Assembly (NCBI GenBank): GCA_015501075.1
Contig: JADNYJ010000407.1
Span: 1-29,218, forward strand
Source of the DNA: Gymnopilus junonius
Lineage: Eukaryota; Basidiomycota; Agaricomycetes; Agaricales; Galerinaceae
Direction: 5' to 3'
Length of the DNA stretch: 29,218 bases
Made by a program: the position numbers and the translations under genes
Part shown: in pieces, positions 10,422 through 21,652 of the stretch
Position numbering within the stretch: position 1 is the first letter of the stretch
Layout: every line of letters starts with the position of its first letter
The notes under the pieces: generated by a model
What the model was told of the DNA's origin: nothing
The model's input: only the letters and a program-made list of their open reading frames with translations
The model's database searches: none

Positions 10422-13034
10422 TTAAATGTAGCACTTGTATTGCGGAGCGCTTTGGCCTTGCCATCCAACTGTATATCGAGGGATTTTAATGAGACAATTA
10501 CTAGCAATCAGACGTAATAGCGGCACTTACCACACTGCCAGCAATCGAACACATGTTCAGGATCGCTGTTATAGCGTTATTGAGACAATTAAATAAGAAG
10601 TCAACCTCGACAACTCACTACTTGTTCTTTATTTGAAGCAGCCTTTCGTACTTGGAGTTCCAGAATGAAACTACGAAACAAAAAAATACGTTAGGTTGGG
10701 AGTGAAATACGAAGACATTGACATACATTGGAAATTGGCTCGTGAAGGGCAGCCTCATTCTGAAATAAAGGATTTATTATTCAAGCCATCGATTCATCGG
10801 ACAATTCGGCACCACTTACAACGTATGCTCCAGAGCTTGGCGTAATCGCCCTCAAAAAGTCGCCGCTTTGTACTCGCGCGTATGCCGCTTGCCTGTCCGC
10901 TAGTGTGGCATTGAAAGCCATGTATTGGTTAGGATGACCTAGAATATCGAACGTTTTCAGAGCACATCATACCAGGTCATATGAATGGACGTACGTGATA
11001 AGCGATGTTCTCCAGACTGGGTTGACACTAGTCACTGCATCCGGCTGGTTTGCGCGAACGGAGTTGTCATGCATACTTGGGAGAAGCTGGAGCTATTGAA
11101 GGCGTTCAGCATGGCTTCCAAGAGTTGAGCTCGACTTTGTGCAGTCGCGTGGTTGGCTGCTGGGATAAGACGAGAGGCCATCGCAATAGGAAGTCCGATG
11201 GTCTAAGAAAAACATTTTCGTTATTAAAATTTCAAGACAGAAGTGGTATTGAATTACATCTTCCTTGCCAGCCGTTCCCCCAACCAACTCGTGGAACCAA
11301 TCCAGGAAGGTGGGGACTTCGGTGACACTAGACACACCTCCCAATTTCTCTGTTAAGCTGATGAGAGATTGCATCGATTCCTGAGCCTTTTGGGTGGTGA
11401 GCTTGGGGTTGAGCAAAACCATGTTGCCTTCTGTGGGCTAGAATTTATGTGAGATTATGGATGACAATTGCCCGAGTATAAAAAACGTACTACGAAGTAA
11501 CCTCCCCATCCCTGCTTCGCCAATGCGGTAACATTGTCAATATATACCGACAAGACCTGTCTCAAATTCACATCCGAAACTGGCCAGTTGATATTAGCAC
11601 TAGTATATGTTAGTTAGAACATGCACCAATGCCTATAATATAGCCAAACTCACACTTGATAACTCGAAGCAGGAGACGGTTTCACGGTGACTTCGAGCAC
11701 AACTCCGAAGGTTCCTCCTCCTCCACCGCGGAGTGCCCAGAAAAGGTCCGAGTTCTGACAAGCGTTGGCCGTGCGTAAAACACCGTCTGGGGTGACTATC
11801 AGATACTGAAGCTAATATAAAGGGTTAATAAATTAAATTGGCAAGTTAGCGCGTAGCTCTTACAGCGCGATCGGCACCCATTCCAAGAGTAGGAGAAAGC
11901 GCAGAGTGGCCACCTCCCTACGCAAATGAACATTAGCAACGGGCAATGACGACTCGCAGATAAACTTACCTGATACCAACCGCCTGTAGCTCCGACAGAT
12001 TGATCAGAGCCACCGATAAGGGTTATATTGTTGTCGTGGGCGAATTGATATATTTCTTGGAATTGCGAACCGGCCTATTTGGAATAAATTAGCTTGTGCT
12101 CAAGCCCGCCATATTGTATCCTTACCGCATAGGTCACGGCAGATTGAGGTGCTGTCTTCAATGAGCATCCGTCAGGAATGAATTTAGAATTGAGAGACAA
12201 CTAATGCAAAACGATGAGCATGATAGAAATAATTCTACGCTTGGATTAACTCACAGATTTCATGTTATGCATCTACATTCCCAAGCGTTATCAGTGAACT
12301 ATCCAACGATGTGATAAATTTAATATACCCATAGGCGAGTGCTCCTGGACAGCGCTGCGCCCTTGAAATCATGCTAGAATACTTATGAGCAGGGAATAAA
12401 TGCTATTTGTAGAGGACTGACCCCCGTGTTCTTGACTACGAGTCTAACCCCGGTTGATTTTGAAAACTTCAGGCCGCCACAACGTCTCTGCGTTTTCACG
12501 TCAATCTGGAACTTCGATCAAAATAGCGCTCGGTCAGAAATAGGTAGCACTACATAGAAGTTAGGAACGCTGCCTTGCTTGCAGTCAGCGGTGGTTGGAA
12601 GGCAAGAGGGTTCGTCGGATTCGACCAATCCAAGTCACATTGATCTCCCGTGGCCATACATGACCGTAATTGGTCTGACGAGTGAGGAACACAACGTAAG
12701 TCAGTCAGATCACCAGCATCAATGTCGGCATACCGCATCGTAGGATCCAAAGAATTGACTGCGGTTTACTAGAAAAAACTTTTAGCAACAAATCAACTTG
12801 GGAACCGCATGAATACATACAATGGCTATTGAAAGAGTTTTGTTCAACAAAGGTGCATTCAGGTGCATCGGGAGTAACGTGTTTCCCATTGAACGACGAA
12901 AAGCAAGGTTCGGCGTATGGAGTTCCAGGGAAAAGTCGACCGCCAACAGTGGCGTTCAATTTTGCCAAATCCTGGGAGGTTTGGGCGAGGGCGGGTAGTG
13001 CAGCGATACCTAAGTAAAGAGCAAGTGAAAACAT
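10422..13034 (-). pseudogene. Secreted FAD-linked oxidase (berberine-bridge-like), 18 exons, frame broken
   Basis: Exons, 5' to 3' on the minus strand: 13034-12821, 12768-12734, 12674-12554, 12505-12422, 12373-12329, 12272-12255, 12200-12126, 12074-11970, 11917-11864, 11811-11654, 11599-11491, 11437-11258, 11202-10995, 10938-10820, 10759-10727, 10670-10619, 10565-10531, 10468-10422. It starts MFSLALYLGIAALPALAQ, a signal peptide cleaved after ALA. Family marks are VKNTGHDFKG (the flavin-linking His region), [32 protein letters not shown], and YDPEHVFDCWQC near the end. Exons 6-12 and 16-18 are intact. Exons 3, 4, 5, 13, 14 and 15 are short by 2, 3, 3, 2, 1 and 1 bases against the family pattern, always as small losses. 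Splice sites are preserved. It is a young pseudogene or a badly assembled functional gene. Confidence 0.85.
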
Positions 13035-13070
13035 GGCAAGGTACTTGAGGTCAATCGCATTCACCAAGCT

Positions 13071-13080
13071 GTATTATATA
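13071..13080 (-). promoter_or_regulatory. TATA box of the oxidase gene
   Basis: On the minus strand the sequence is TATATAATAC, about 37-46 bases upstream of the ATG at 13034. The spacing implies a very short 5' UTR. Confidence 0.45.
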
Positions 13081-16000
13081 CGTACCAAAAAGCGGGTGGG
13101 ATAGCAGGGCGCAGCTTGCCTCGGAGCAGCCCCTGCTCTGCCATCTTGAAACTGCAAGACCTGGAGCAGATTACTTCGGCTACGAATAGACGCTAAGAGT
13201 CATGGTACGCAGATACTGCATACTATCAATGAGCAGTGCAGCACGAAACTGTCAATGGACGGTGTTAGTGTTTCAATCACGATGGTACCTCGCATGCTAT
13301 ACACTTACCCGCAGCACCGGGCCCATTCTGAGAGATTTCACCGGAATTTGTCTTTTTTGCATTGTATCTGCCGTCGATGGGAGTGACGACCAGTGTCGGT
13401 TTACCACTTCTTCGGAATGATGAATTCAGATCTTGCTGCGAACATTTCTCATCAAGTAATCGGCATATTCAGGTGAAACTAGTACCCGATGGGATGGGGA
13501 GCCTCGATGCTTGTAAGAGGAGTCACTCACGGCCGCAACAGGTTGACAACGAAATTTGACGAGATCAATGATCGCTTTCTGGTAACGTAATATAAGCGGA
13601 GATCATATTTGATGATTGGCCGAGCGGAACACAGGTATTCTCCGCCCAACGTTCTAGGCTGTGCCGAGGATCCCATCCTAACTTTGGGATCAATCGGAAT
13701 CCAATTAGATTCGAAGTCACTTTTAGCACACGATTGGCGGTATAACACAAGAAGATGAACTTCGCGAGTAACTCAAATATCCTTAATATCACCAGGCATG
13801 GAATTTTCGGACACTCACGAATCAATTGTCATTCTACCATTTGTTATTTATATCCATGGCGATGACGAGATGAAGTCAGCAGAGTCCGGTCGTGGATATT
13901 TTTTTACCTTTTATGGCTCTCGCACTGTATTACTTAACACAGGCTTGAGATGCGCCAAGATTTGGGTCGAGCGCCGGCAACGTCGTATCGACTAAATATA
14001 TCCTACCCGTCCCCAGTCGGTCACTCCTGATCAAGTGCCGCCGACAACGCATCAGTTAATCCTATGCTCAATTCCTACACGCTTTGAATGTTCAGAACAA
14101 GTGGTTTTTACGTTTCAATTGGGCCGCTAATTCAATCTTAACTTGGGATGGCTTCCCGTTTGAAGAATTAGCCGGATTTTTAATCCTGACAGGCAATGAT
14201 GATGGGTAAATCATCGAAGATATATTTTAGCCTTAATCCAGACACGACGAACTGAAGATAGGTCCTGTGCAGATAATAATATTTATAGTTCGAAGCTATT
14301 GGCCTTTAGTAGTAAGAACTTCTCATCATCCCGACATTGCCTAGGCACAGTTCCGAATTTAATTTAATCTACATTCTAGACCTTGTACAGAGATACGCGG
14401 CGCGTTAACAAGGCACACTCGCGTAGTTCCAGCTTCAAAATCTACCTGTCTCCTCGAAAAAGAGGTCTTCAGTGATATTGATAATCCCGGTGACATAGTA
14501 CATAGGCACGATCTGCTCGATAATAATAAGCGCATTTTCGGGCGTTCAAGCTAGAAGGGGATCATTTATCCCCGTTTTCATTCACCCCTACAACCCAAGG
14601 ATTCGTGTTTGGGCCGCCAGAAAATGATGCATTAAACAATTTACCTTGATGGATGGTAGCTACACAGGCGTTTTCAGTAACGCGGCCTACTTCTGTACAG
14701 ACTGAATCGTATCTGATTACAAGGGGGTGGAATAACGATCACACAAAGGACGGAGGTAACAAAGGCCATCTTGCTCACCGAACGTTTGAAAAGAGAAAGC
14801 GGAGCGCGCATTATGCAACGGGCTATGCGAGGAATAGACATGCACACACGATAGTGACAAGATGGGGAAAAAAGACCTAAAAAGGACTATGAACGGTCAT
14901 AGCTATAAAACAAGACTTTTTATCTTTCTCATCTATTGTGTAATGAAAAGGGGTTGGGAGGAGAAGACGTACCAATTCGTCCGCAGGAGTTCCATTCAGG
15001 TCGTTGTCAAGTCGTTATCGATGCGATACATTGTCAAGGAGCTACCATCTTGCTCTAGCCTTGGAGCTGATAAGGTATGGATCACGTACTCTCACGCATA
15101 CCTGGGGTAAATCTCCATAACTTTCGAAAAGGTCGTCCTCGCCTAGTTTCAAGATCTCTTCATACCTTGGCTTTTCCTATTTACGATGGCGCAGCATGTG
15201 ATTGAGAACGGGCGGAAGGGAGTAATTCAAGTGAGCGCGAGCAAGGAAGCGAATCGAGGGGTAAAACACTCACACGTATTGTTTTCTTTCCCTCCGGTTC
15301 GTCTCCAATGGCTGCTCAATGTCACAAATTTCAAGCTTTTCTTACGTACTTTTCAAACCGACAAGTAGGCGTTGTCACCGCTGGAGGAATAAGACATGAG
15401 CATGGTGATAGTGAAGAATGGAAGAATGAAGTTGACACTAGCTTTTTCCTTCATTAATTTTGGGTTTGGGTTGAATGCTCGAGTGTATATAATAGCGTGG
15501 TCATAGGATGCGCACCGGGGGGCGGAAGGACGCAAGAAATTAAGGAAACGATTAATGAAGGGTTACGCCCGAATATGAGCAGCATGAGTACCGCTTAGTA
15601 GTATTGCAGCCTAAAAGAGGGGAAATGTGATAGGCAGAGTGTGCAACAAAGCCCTGAGCAGAGTCCGTGCTCACCTTGGGAATAATTCATTTCCCTCCGT
15701 TTCTCTTGTAACTGTCCCTCATCCTCTTTGTCCATTTAAACTTCCAAAACGCCAGAACAAACCACTTTCCGTGTCTAATAATAAGTATCTGCCCATTGTT
15801 CAGGAATTTCTACGCCTAACGAGGCGAAAAGAAAGCCTCACCAGACAAAGATCATGTTTGAGGATGTAGCCACTATCACGCTATATTTGTTCTGCTGCTT
15901 CTTTCGGTTCTCTTCACGATGTCGGAAGGCGCAGTCTGTCACTGCGGACACCTGCCATTGGTGTCGTTGGCTTTGAATGGCGAGTGTGAAAAGGGAAGAC

Positions 16001-16286
16001 TGTAAGAAACGTGACATGTAACGCGTTACAAGACGCGCCTCGGCCCTCGGACCTGCCTTACCCGGTGACTTTCCACCATTAACCTCGAAGTTGTCTACTG
16101 CAATACGCCTCCCTTATCTCATTACCATTCGGCCTCCTACTTAACGCCAGTTTCTACCTTGACATAAACTCCATTTTGTCATTAAATCGTTTGTACAAAT
16201 AGTCATTCCGAAATCCCCGATCATTTATCAATACTCCGATGGCTTTATCCTCTTCGTCAAATAAGTACCAGTGCAAGAATATTCTG
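13081..16286. other. 3.2 kb without a recognisable gene
   Basis: Both strands were read. Short frames occur (for example 13565-13825 minus, 13202-13420 plus, 14653-14880 plus), but none has a recognisable motif, consistent splice sites or neighbouring exons. The base composition is mixed and no clear terminal repeats were found by eye. It may be a graveyard of old sequence between the oxidase promoter and the decayed F-box gene. Confidence 0.45.
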
Positions 16287-17610
16287 TTACATTGCCAGCT
16301 CCGGGCATTTCAACCGTTCATCCACAAACCATGGAAACCGAATGTAAACCTGCTGGAGCTTAGCGTTAGCCTGATAATTCTGGAAATTTGTACGAAGGTG
16401 GATTCTTGGCAATGACGGTATGCAAGTGAGGTAGAACACAACCCGACCTGGCTTGTTTAGATTTTTCCAGAAGCTCTGCGCCTAACTATCTCTTGCGTTG
16501 GAGAAAGAATTTGAAAAAGAGGGATATCCAAGGTGTGCCAGGTCGAATGTTCCCCATGTTAGGTATAGATACTTAACGTTCGATAAATCGTATTGCAAAA
16601 AAGGCGCAATTAATTTGAGGCTATAGCGAATGAGTGAGAACTCCTGAGAGCACGTCAGATCGATGTGAAATCCAAATTAACTCGGGGACTCCTGTTGTGC
16701 AATGAATGATTGAGAGTCGTCCACCTGAAGTACTGCGATAGAGAATACATCGGTGGTAATTTTGACTCCCAACGATAACATATCCCAGAAGGCGAAGTAC
16801 GGCTTTGCATAGTGCGTTTTCGTCTGCTGAATTCCCGTCTAACCTTGAATATAATTGGAATGTACAGTTCGATGCCGCTGTATTCCACGAGCGAAAGCAA
16901 GTGCTAAGCGGAAATGGACATCAAGTTCGAAGTAGGAGAGAAATGGAAGGGAAATGGATTCGGAATCCATGGTCCGAGGGTCTAAATTGCCAGAAAGGTG
17001 TCCTAACTTGAGGCGCTGAAGATATGGCATTTGCGTGATGGCATTAAAAACATCCGCAGCTTCTATGTTCTCAGTATCGAGCTGGAGGGTGAACAGATGG
17101 GGATTCCAGAATATATGAGGGTAGGCGGGGGAATCCCTGATCCGGATAGTCAACTCTCTAAGCAGCAGCGCCTCCCCTGAGAAAAGGAGCATTCGAGTGG
17201 GGCTAAAGTCGATGCTGGAATTATAAATATCTAGATAAAAAGACTTCAAGAATGGTGCAGGGAGAAGGAATACGTTGAGGAGCACTTCCGTGAATGGCCT
17301 ACTTATGTGAATATTGATTTTCTCGACTCTGGACCAATTTTTGCAGAGGAATTGCTCACAGAATTGGCAACTAAAGTCATCCCACTCAGAAAATATACCA
17401 TATGATATGGAGCAGTGCTGCGCTGGTTCACCAGAAAATCTCGAAGCACAACTGAGAATATCTTAAAAATTTATCGGTTATGTGAGTAAGTAATTTGAAC
17501 GGAATTTGACTTATCACTTAACAGGATTTTCCGAAAACTTGCATAACAACACGTACATTGAGCTTGATCGTCGAAATCGCAAACAGCAAATGATGAACGG
17601 TGGGAGAGTG
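16287..17610 (-). pseudogene. Decayed F-box-family (LRR-like) protein gene, N-terminus missing
   Basis: Reading 5' to 3' on the minus strand, a Cys-rich exon piece (17523 upward) joins across intron 17522-17452 (GTTAAG...CTCAG) to a main segment. This segment has the repeating leucine pattern of basidiomycete F-box-like proteins (FSPTRMLLFSGEALLLREL, then MPYLQRLKLGHLSG). Its frame ends near 16840. The -1 frame takes over at 16875-16880, where GIQ is followed by ASNCTFQLYS, and stays open to about 16620. After further shifts, and an in-frame TAG near 16480-16500, the last segment reads LQQVYIRFPWFVDERLKC and stops at 16287-16289. The F-box itself is not present. Upstream sequence ends at the hAT-like element. 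Clearly non-functional as read. Confidence 0.7.
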
Positions 17611-17620
17611 TACTTAGTCA

Positions 17621-17628
17621 CTTGTAGT
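17621..17628. repeat. Left target-site duplication of hAT-like element
   Basis: CTTGTAGT immediately left of the element, matching CTTGTACT on the right at 7 of 8 positions. The 8-bp length is the hAT superfamily norm. Confidence 0.6.
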
Positions 17629-18260
17629 TAAGGCTGCGCGCCGTCACCGTATTTACGGTTTACGGCTGCCGACATACGGTCACGGTCACCGTACCGTGAG
17701 CCTCATTGAGGCTCTGTTGTCGGCACGTCGACGGTACGGTAGTTGACCATGACGGCCGTAAAATGCGGTGGTCTACGGCCGTGTTCTGCGGTATGGCGGT
17801 CAGTCAGCTGCTTCCTTGATTAACTTGTAATTTACTAGATTTTTGTGGGATAGCTTGATGCAATGCAACCTTTTAGATTTTTTGGCAACCAATTGACAAC
17901 GAAATTGTGTACAAAGGAGCAGAAACCATCGATTCCGGGGGTAATAATCAATCAGGTGGTAGCGTGAGAACCTCGAGGAGCCTCTCAGAATTTTGACGGC
18001 TTTGGGTGGTGAGCCGCATGGGATCTGCTAAAATAGTGATTTTGAACAATAAAACCAATATTACATTCTTTGCTACATTAGAATGCGCGTTTCAAAAGCC
18101 GGAGGCAATACATCAGTCGTACCCCCGTATACGTTTTTCACCGTTTTTATAGCCGATCGTACCGTCAGGGACTTTTCTTTCACAGCTACGGTACGGCAAT
18201 AGCACACCCGTCACCGTAAGACACCTGTAACCTTACGGCCGTATGCCGGGCGCACCCCCA
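17629..18260. mobile_element. Non-autonomous hAT-like element, 632 bp
   Basis: The ends form imperfect inverted repeats. The left end is TAAGGCTGCGC and the right end, read inward on the minus strand, is TGGGGGTGCGC; they agree at 8 of 11 positions. The left end fits the hAT YARNG terminal consensus. It is flanked by an 8-bp duplication (7 of 8 identical). Both subterminal regions (17640-17800 and 18120-18250) are packed with ACGG/CCGT motifs in both orientations, as in subterminal transposase-binding arrays. The middle (17800-18110) is AT-rich and has no transposase frame. It would need an autonomous relative elsewhere. Divergent ends and duplication suggest an old insertion. Confidence 0.65.
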
Positions 18261-18268
18261 CTTGTACT
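18261..18268. repeat. Right target-site duplication of hAT-like element
   Basis: CTTGTACT, partner of the left copy with one mismatch. The two bases before each copy are CA, but on the right these are assigned to the element end. Confidence 0.6.
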
Positions 18269-19216
18269 ACGTAGTTCACTGATGCATGATTTCTGTCGGA
18301 AGCCCAGGCCCTAGGGTCCAGACTTTGAGCCTACGCACGTGCAGAGAACTATCAGTGGCTCGGGAGCCAAAATCAACGCGACGCGATTTTGAATTTCCAA
18401 TTTTGTTTTGCCACGTCTTTTCCTACTCCCAATACCTACATCCAAAAGTTAAACGTGCGTGTCTATCGTAATATACCCCCACATTAAGCTGCTCATTTCT
18501 AATGGCTAAATGGTACAGTAAAAAGCGGTATAATAATGGGCAATTGAAGACGTGTGGCGAGGTGTCACTCAATAGGAGGGTCAGTTTTCTCTTTGAGACT
18601 TTGTAGCAGTGCGTGTCATTTCCTCTTCTATCTCCTGATCCGTATTTTTTATAGCTATAATGCAATTTCACCCTTAGTCGTATTGACGAGAGCTACGCGG
18701 CACGAATTCGACAAGCTGGACGACAATCTTTCCGTACGTCTCCCTCCTACTAAAACTTTTTCACCGTATCTCACCTTAATTGACACTTCTCTAGTCACTT
18801 CACATACATTCAAAATTTTCCTCGACCAGCCCAATTGGTTAGTCTGCTTCCGTTATCTCTATTCTCAGCTAAATGGGAGGGACAACCTTTGAGAATTGAT
18901 AGTCAAGATGCGATGCGTTATCTTACTTTCTGTTTTTTTATTCTCGTTAATAACCTTCTATTTCAGGTCTACGCGCCACATTTCGGCTACCCCGTTATAA
19001 ATTTAAATCGTTGGATAGGCATGCTGCATTACAAGATTCCCATAGATGGTATGGCCAATGTACGTTCTCTTCTCGCTATTTCTCTTCCCTGCCCAGACTC
19101 ACGCTTTTTTTGCGAATAGAATTTGGGATGGAATGATTATTCGGATGGTCGCGACCGAAAGTAAATGAACTAGACGAGGATCTATCTATGCTCAGCGGCC
19201 GAGTCCGATGGCTCTG
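18269..19216. other. Unassigned region with weak coding hints on + strand
   Basis: No gene can be called. Around 18690-19063 the + strand has open stretches with plausible AG acceptors (near 18855-18870 and at 18966) and GT donors. One short frame reads VYAPHFGYPVINLNRWIGML. I recognise no family, and a continuous spliced frame could not be built. The right edge is the 3' flank of the minus-strand F-box gene. Confidence 0.3.
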
Positions 19217-20979
19217 TTAAATTTGAATATCCCACATCGTGTACTGCTCAGACGTGAGTCCGGCCGTCGGAGTGAAAGATTCAGATGGCTCTGACGCATT
19301 TTCATACCCATATCTATGCTCTTCAAAGAGCATGCCATCGTCAATATATCCTTGAAATTCTGGCCTCATTAACTTGTATTCCTGCCGTTCAGTGGAGGGA
19401 TCAAATTCCATGACAGCATGAATGTGAACTCTCTTCAACTTTGCGACCCTGCCGTTCAAAGTGCTCTGTTTCTCTTTGACAAAGTCGACGAATCCTTCAA
19501 AGGTAAAGTCAGTCGTGAAATCGCACTTGAACTCCTCTAGAAGGGGCATAAAATGGTATCATCTTGGCTTATCAATAGATTAAGCAGTTTATCGTCGATA
19601 TGAAATTCTGGAAGAGGCCGATCACGAATGTGCTTCAATGAGAGGACTGTTAGGTTGGGGCACTGTAGAAGGCATTCTATAAAGTGAGCATCACTGACGT
19701 GCTCCGTCTGCATGGCAAACTTGCGAAGGTTCCCGTTCGTCCGGGCGAGTAATGCAACGATAGTCTCCCCCGCTCCTTCCAAAGAGCTGCGGAAATCGAG
19801 TTCCTTTGCATTCGGGATTTCGAGTTTTTCGACGAAAGGAAGCGAATCACTGGTTTCGTGAAAGGTGAGATGTTTTATAGATGGCAAATACATTGAGGAT
19901 ATTGCGTCTGCTGGATCATATTCTTCCAAGTACGGTAGATATAGCTGGCAGCATATCAAAGATGTACAATACTTCAAAACCCTGGATAGTGAGGCCAAGA
20001 GAGAGCCGTAAGACCAATGATCATGGTGGTCATCGAACGGAGATCCAAGTCTTAGGTGCGTTAAACCTTTCCACTGGACTTGGAGTTGCGTCATGTCCAA
20101 TATCAAATCCCTCATGCATAATTGGCGAAGGGAGGGTGAACGAAAGAGACCACTGTTGGTCCAAAGCGTGAGCAGAACATCCGGTAGAATATGCTCTTCC
20201 CTGCGGAGGTTAAGAAACAACGACTCCAAAGACGGTACATCGTCTTTTGAAATTGAAGCAATAGAGCTAAAAGAGCTATATATTCCTGTCAATGAAAGAC
20301 TCTTCCATCGTTTTGTGAACGGCAGGATGGCCTCGGCGTAGGTATCGAACAATACAACAGGAATGGCTCCGCGCCTCCCATACCAGTTATAATTATCTTT
20401 GCCGAAAACTGAAATATAGAGCGGACAGACTCCTGAACGCTGAAGCCATATCAAGACCATGTCGGCATGTCCTACCACCTGTTGATATGCTTGTTCCTCC
20501 GACATAGGAGATTTCTTGGTAAATAGTCCGTTGTCGATTTCTTCACGGATGACAGGAATATGGATCGTGGACCACATTTCCGGAGTGGTGAAAGCCACAT
20601 CTCGCCAGTGTCTACAGATTCTAGTAAATACAAGGGGTGGCGAATCTTTTTCCAGCACAGCATTTCCGTAAGCCGAGATTGAGCTCTGAACGACTATTTC
20701 GCGGAGGACGTCGTCTGGAAGGCGTCGAGGAAGGGAAACGAGCGAATAACAGGCCGTGTATTGGGAATGAAAGTCAAGATAGTCCTTCTCTGCAGCTTCA
20801 AGCTCTGCTTCAAGACGAGTGATTTTATCCTCTAATGCTTTTAGCTTTACTGAAGGCTCTTCAAGGAATGCCTTGATCTGTACCACTTCTTCTTCTGATG
20901 GAATATAATTTGTCTGAAGTCGGGACGGGTACGGAAAAGAGTCGACTAGGGAGCTTTCAGAGATACCTCGGGCTTCCAT
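19217..20979 (-). CDS. F-box protein, about 587 aa, with one frameshift
   Basis: Single-exon gene. The start chosen is ATG 20979, because the preceding in-frame 64 residues do not resemble the family and the usual N-terminus (LQTNYIPSEEEV) follows soon after; ATG 21171 is the upstream alternative. Order: acidic coiled coil (about residues 40-75), F-box-like segment with LPRRLPDDVLREIV, then TRICRHWRDVAFTTPEMW, and a long leucine-rich-like C-terminal region. Such proteins recruit substrates to SCF ubiquitin ligases. The frame breaks at the GGGG run 19543-19546 (CCCC on the coding strand). The upstream frame ends shortly after at TAG, while the -1 frame continues at once as PLLEEFKCDFTTDFTFEGF and runs to 19217. 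One missing C would restore a single frame. Confidence 0.82.
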
Positions 20980-21362
20980 ATTCAACAGAGGATGGCGTAT
21001 GGCGTAGACAAGAAATGGAACGAAGGAAAGAGTTGAACCGGTTGACATCTCAACCCCGGGTTGGCCATCGATAAGCGGAGAGTCAAAATTGACCCATTGT
21101 TCGACTGATTCGTTCTGGTCACACTGCATCGACGGAAGTAACGTAAATGTTAGTATACAATAAGACTGCACGGAGTGGCAATTCGAATGGTAGTGAAAGG
21201 ATATAACAAGTGCCTATGCTGCCCATTTGTGTTCAATTCGTCGATGTATTCCCATGTTGAAGCCACTTCATCCTTGCCCTCACCAATAGCCAGACTGAAT
21301 GGAGGCATCCTATAGCTTATCTTTGACCTCAACGCAGACATGTTTAGGCCCTTGAATATGAC

Positions 21363-21652
21363 TTGGAGCAGCAAAAATCACTGACTGGACAATATGCCTT
21401 GGACGCCATTCTCGCAATGTCGCGTGTGTGTGGGTCTTGGAGGAACATTCTTTTGGGCGCATCATTGATATGGGGGCATATCTTGCAGCTTGAGAGCCTA
21501 CGCATGTTGGGTAGAGAGGGACAGGAAGAGGTTATGAAGCGAACTGGTACAGCACCTTTATACATCCTGGGATCGGTCTACGTGGCAAAGAACTTCGGCC
21601 GTGAAATTTTCAGCCCCCTCCTCCAACTTCAAAATGAGCATTATGTGATATA
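21363..21652 (+). pseudogene. F-box-protein fragment
   Basis: A short frame encodes SRVCGSWRNILLGASLIWG, the hallmark segment following an F-box in basidiomycete families, then RTGTAPLYILGSV, another family-typical stretch. The F-box proper, the coiled coil and the long C-terminal part are missing. It lies head-to-head with the F-box gene at 19217-20979, about 380 bases from its start. It is probably a truncated paralogue and not an exon of that gene, because the strand differs. Confidence 0.6.

Noticed and set aside
11050..11090. A 32-nt intron in oxidase exon 13 (GTATGC to CCAG) that would restore the frame
   Set aside because: It is too short for a spliceosomal intron, and it would remove a segment that matches the family. 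A one-base loss explains the site better.
13202..13825. Candidate genes upstream of the oxidase
   Set aside because: Frames on both strands are short and motif-free, and no consistent exon chain could be built.
20980..21171. Extended N-terminus of the F-box gene from ATG 21171
   Set aside because: The 64 extra residues do not resemble family N-termini, whereas the typical start lies just after ATG 20979.
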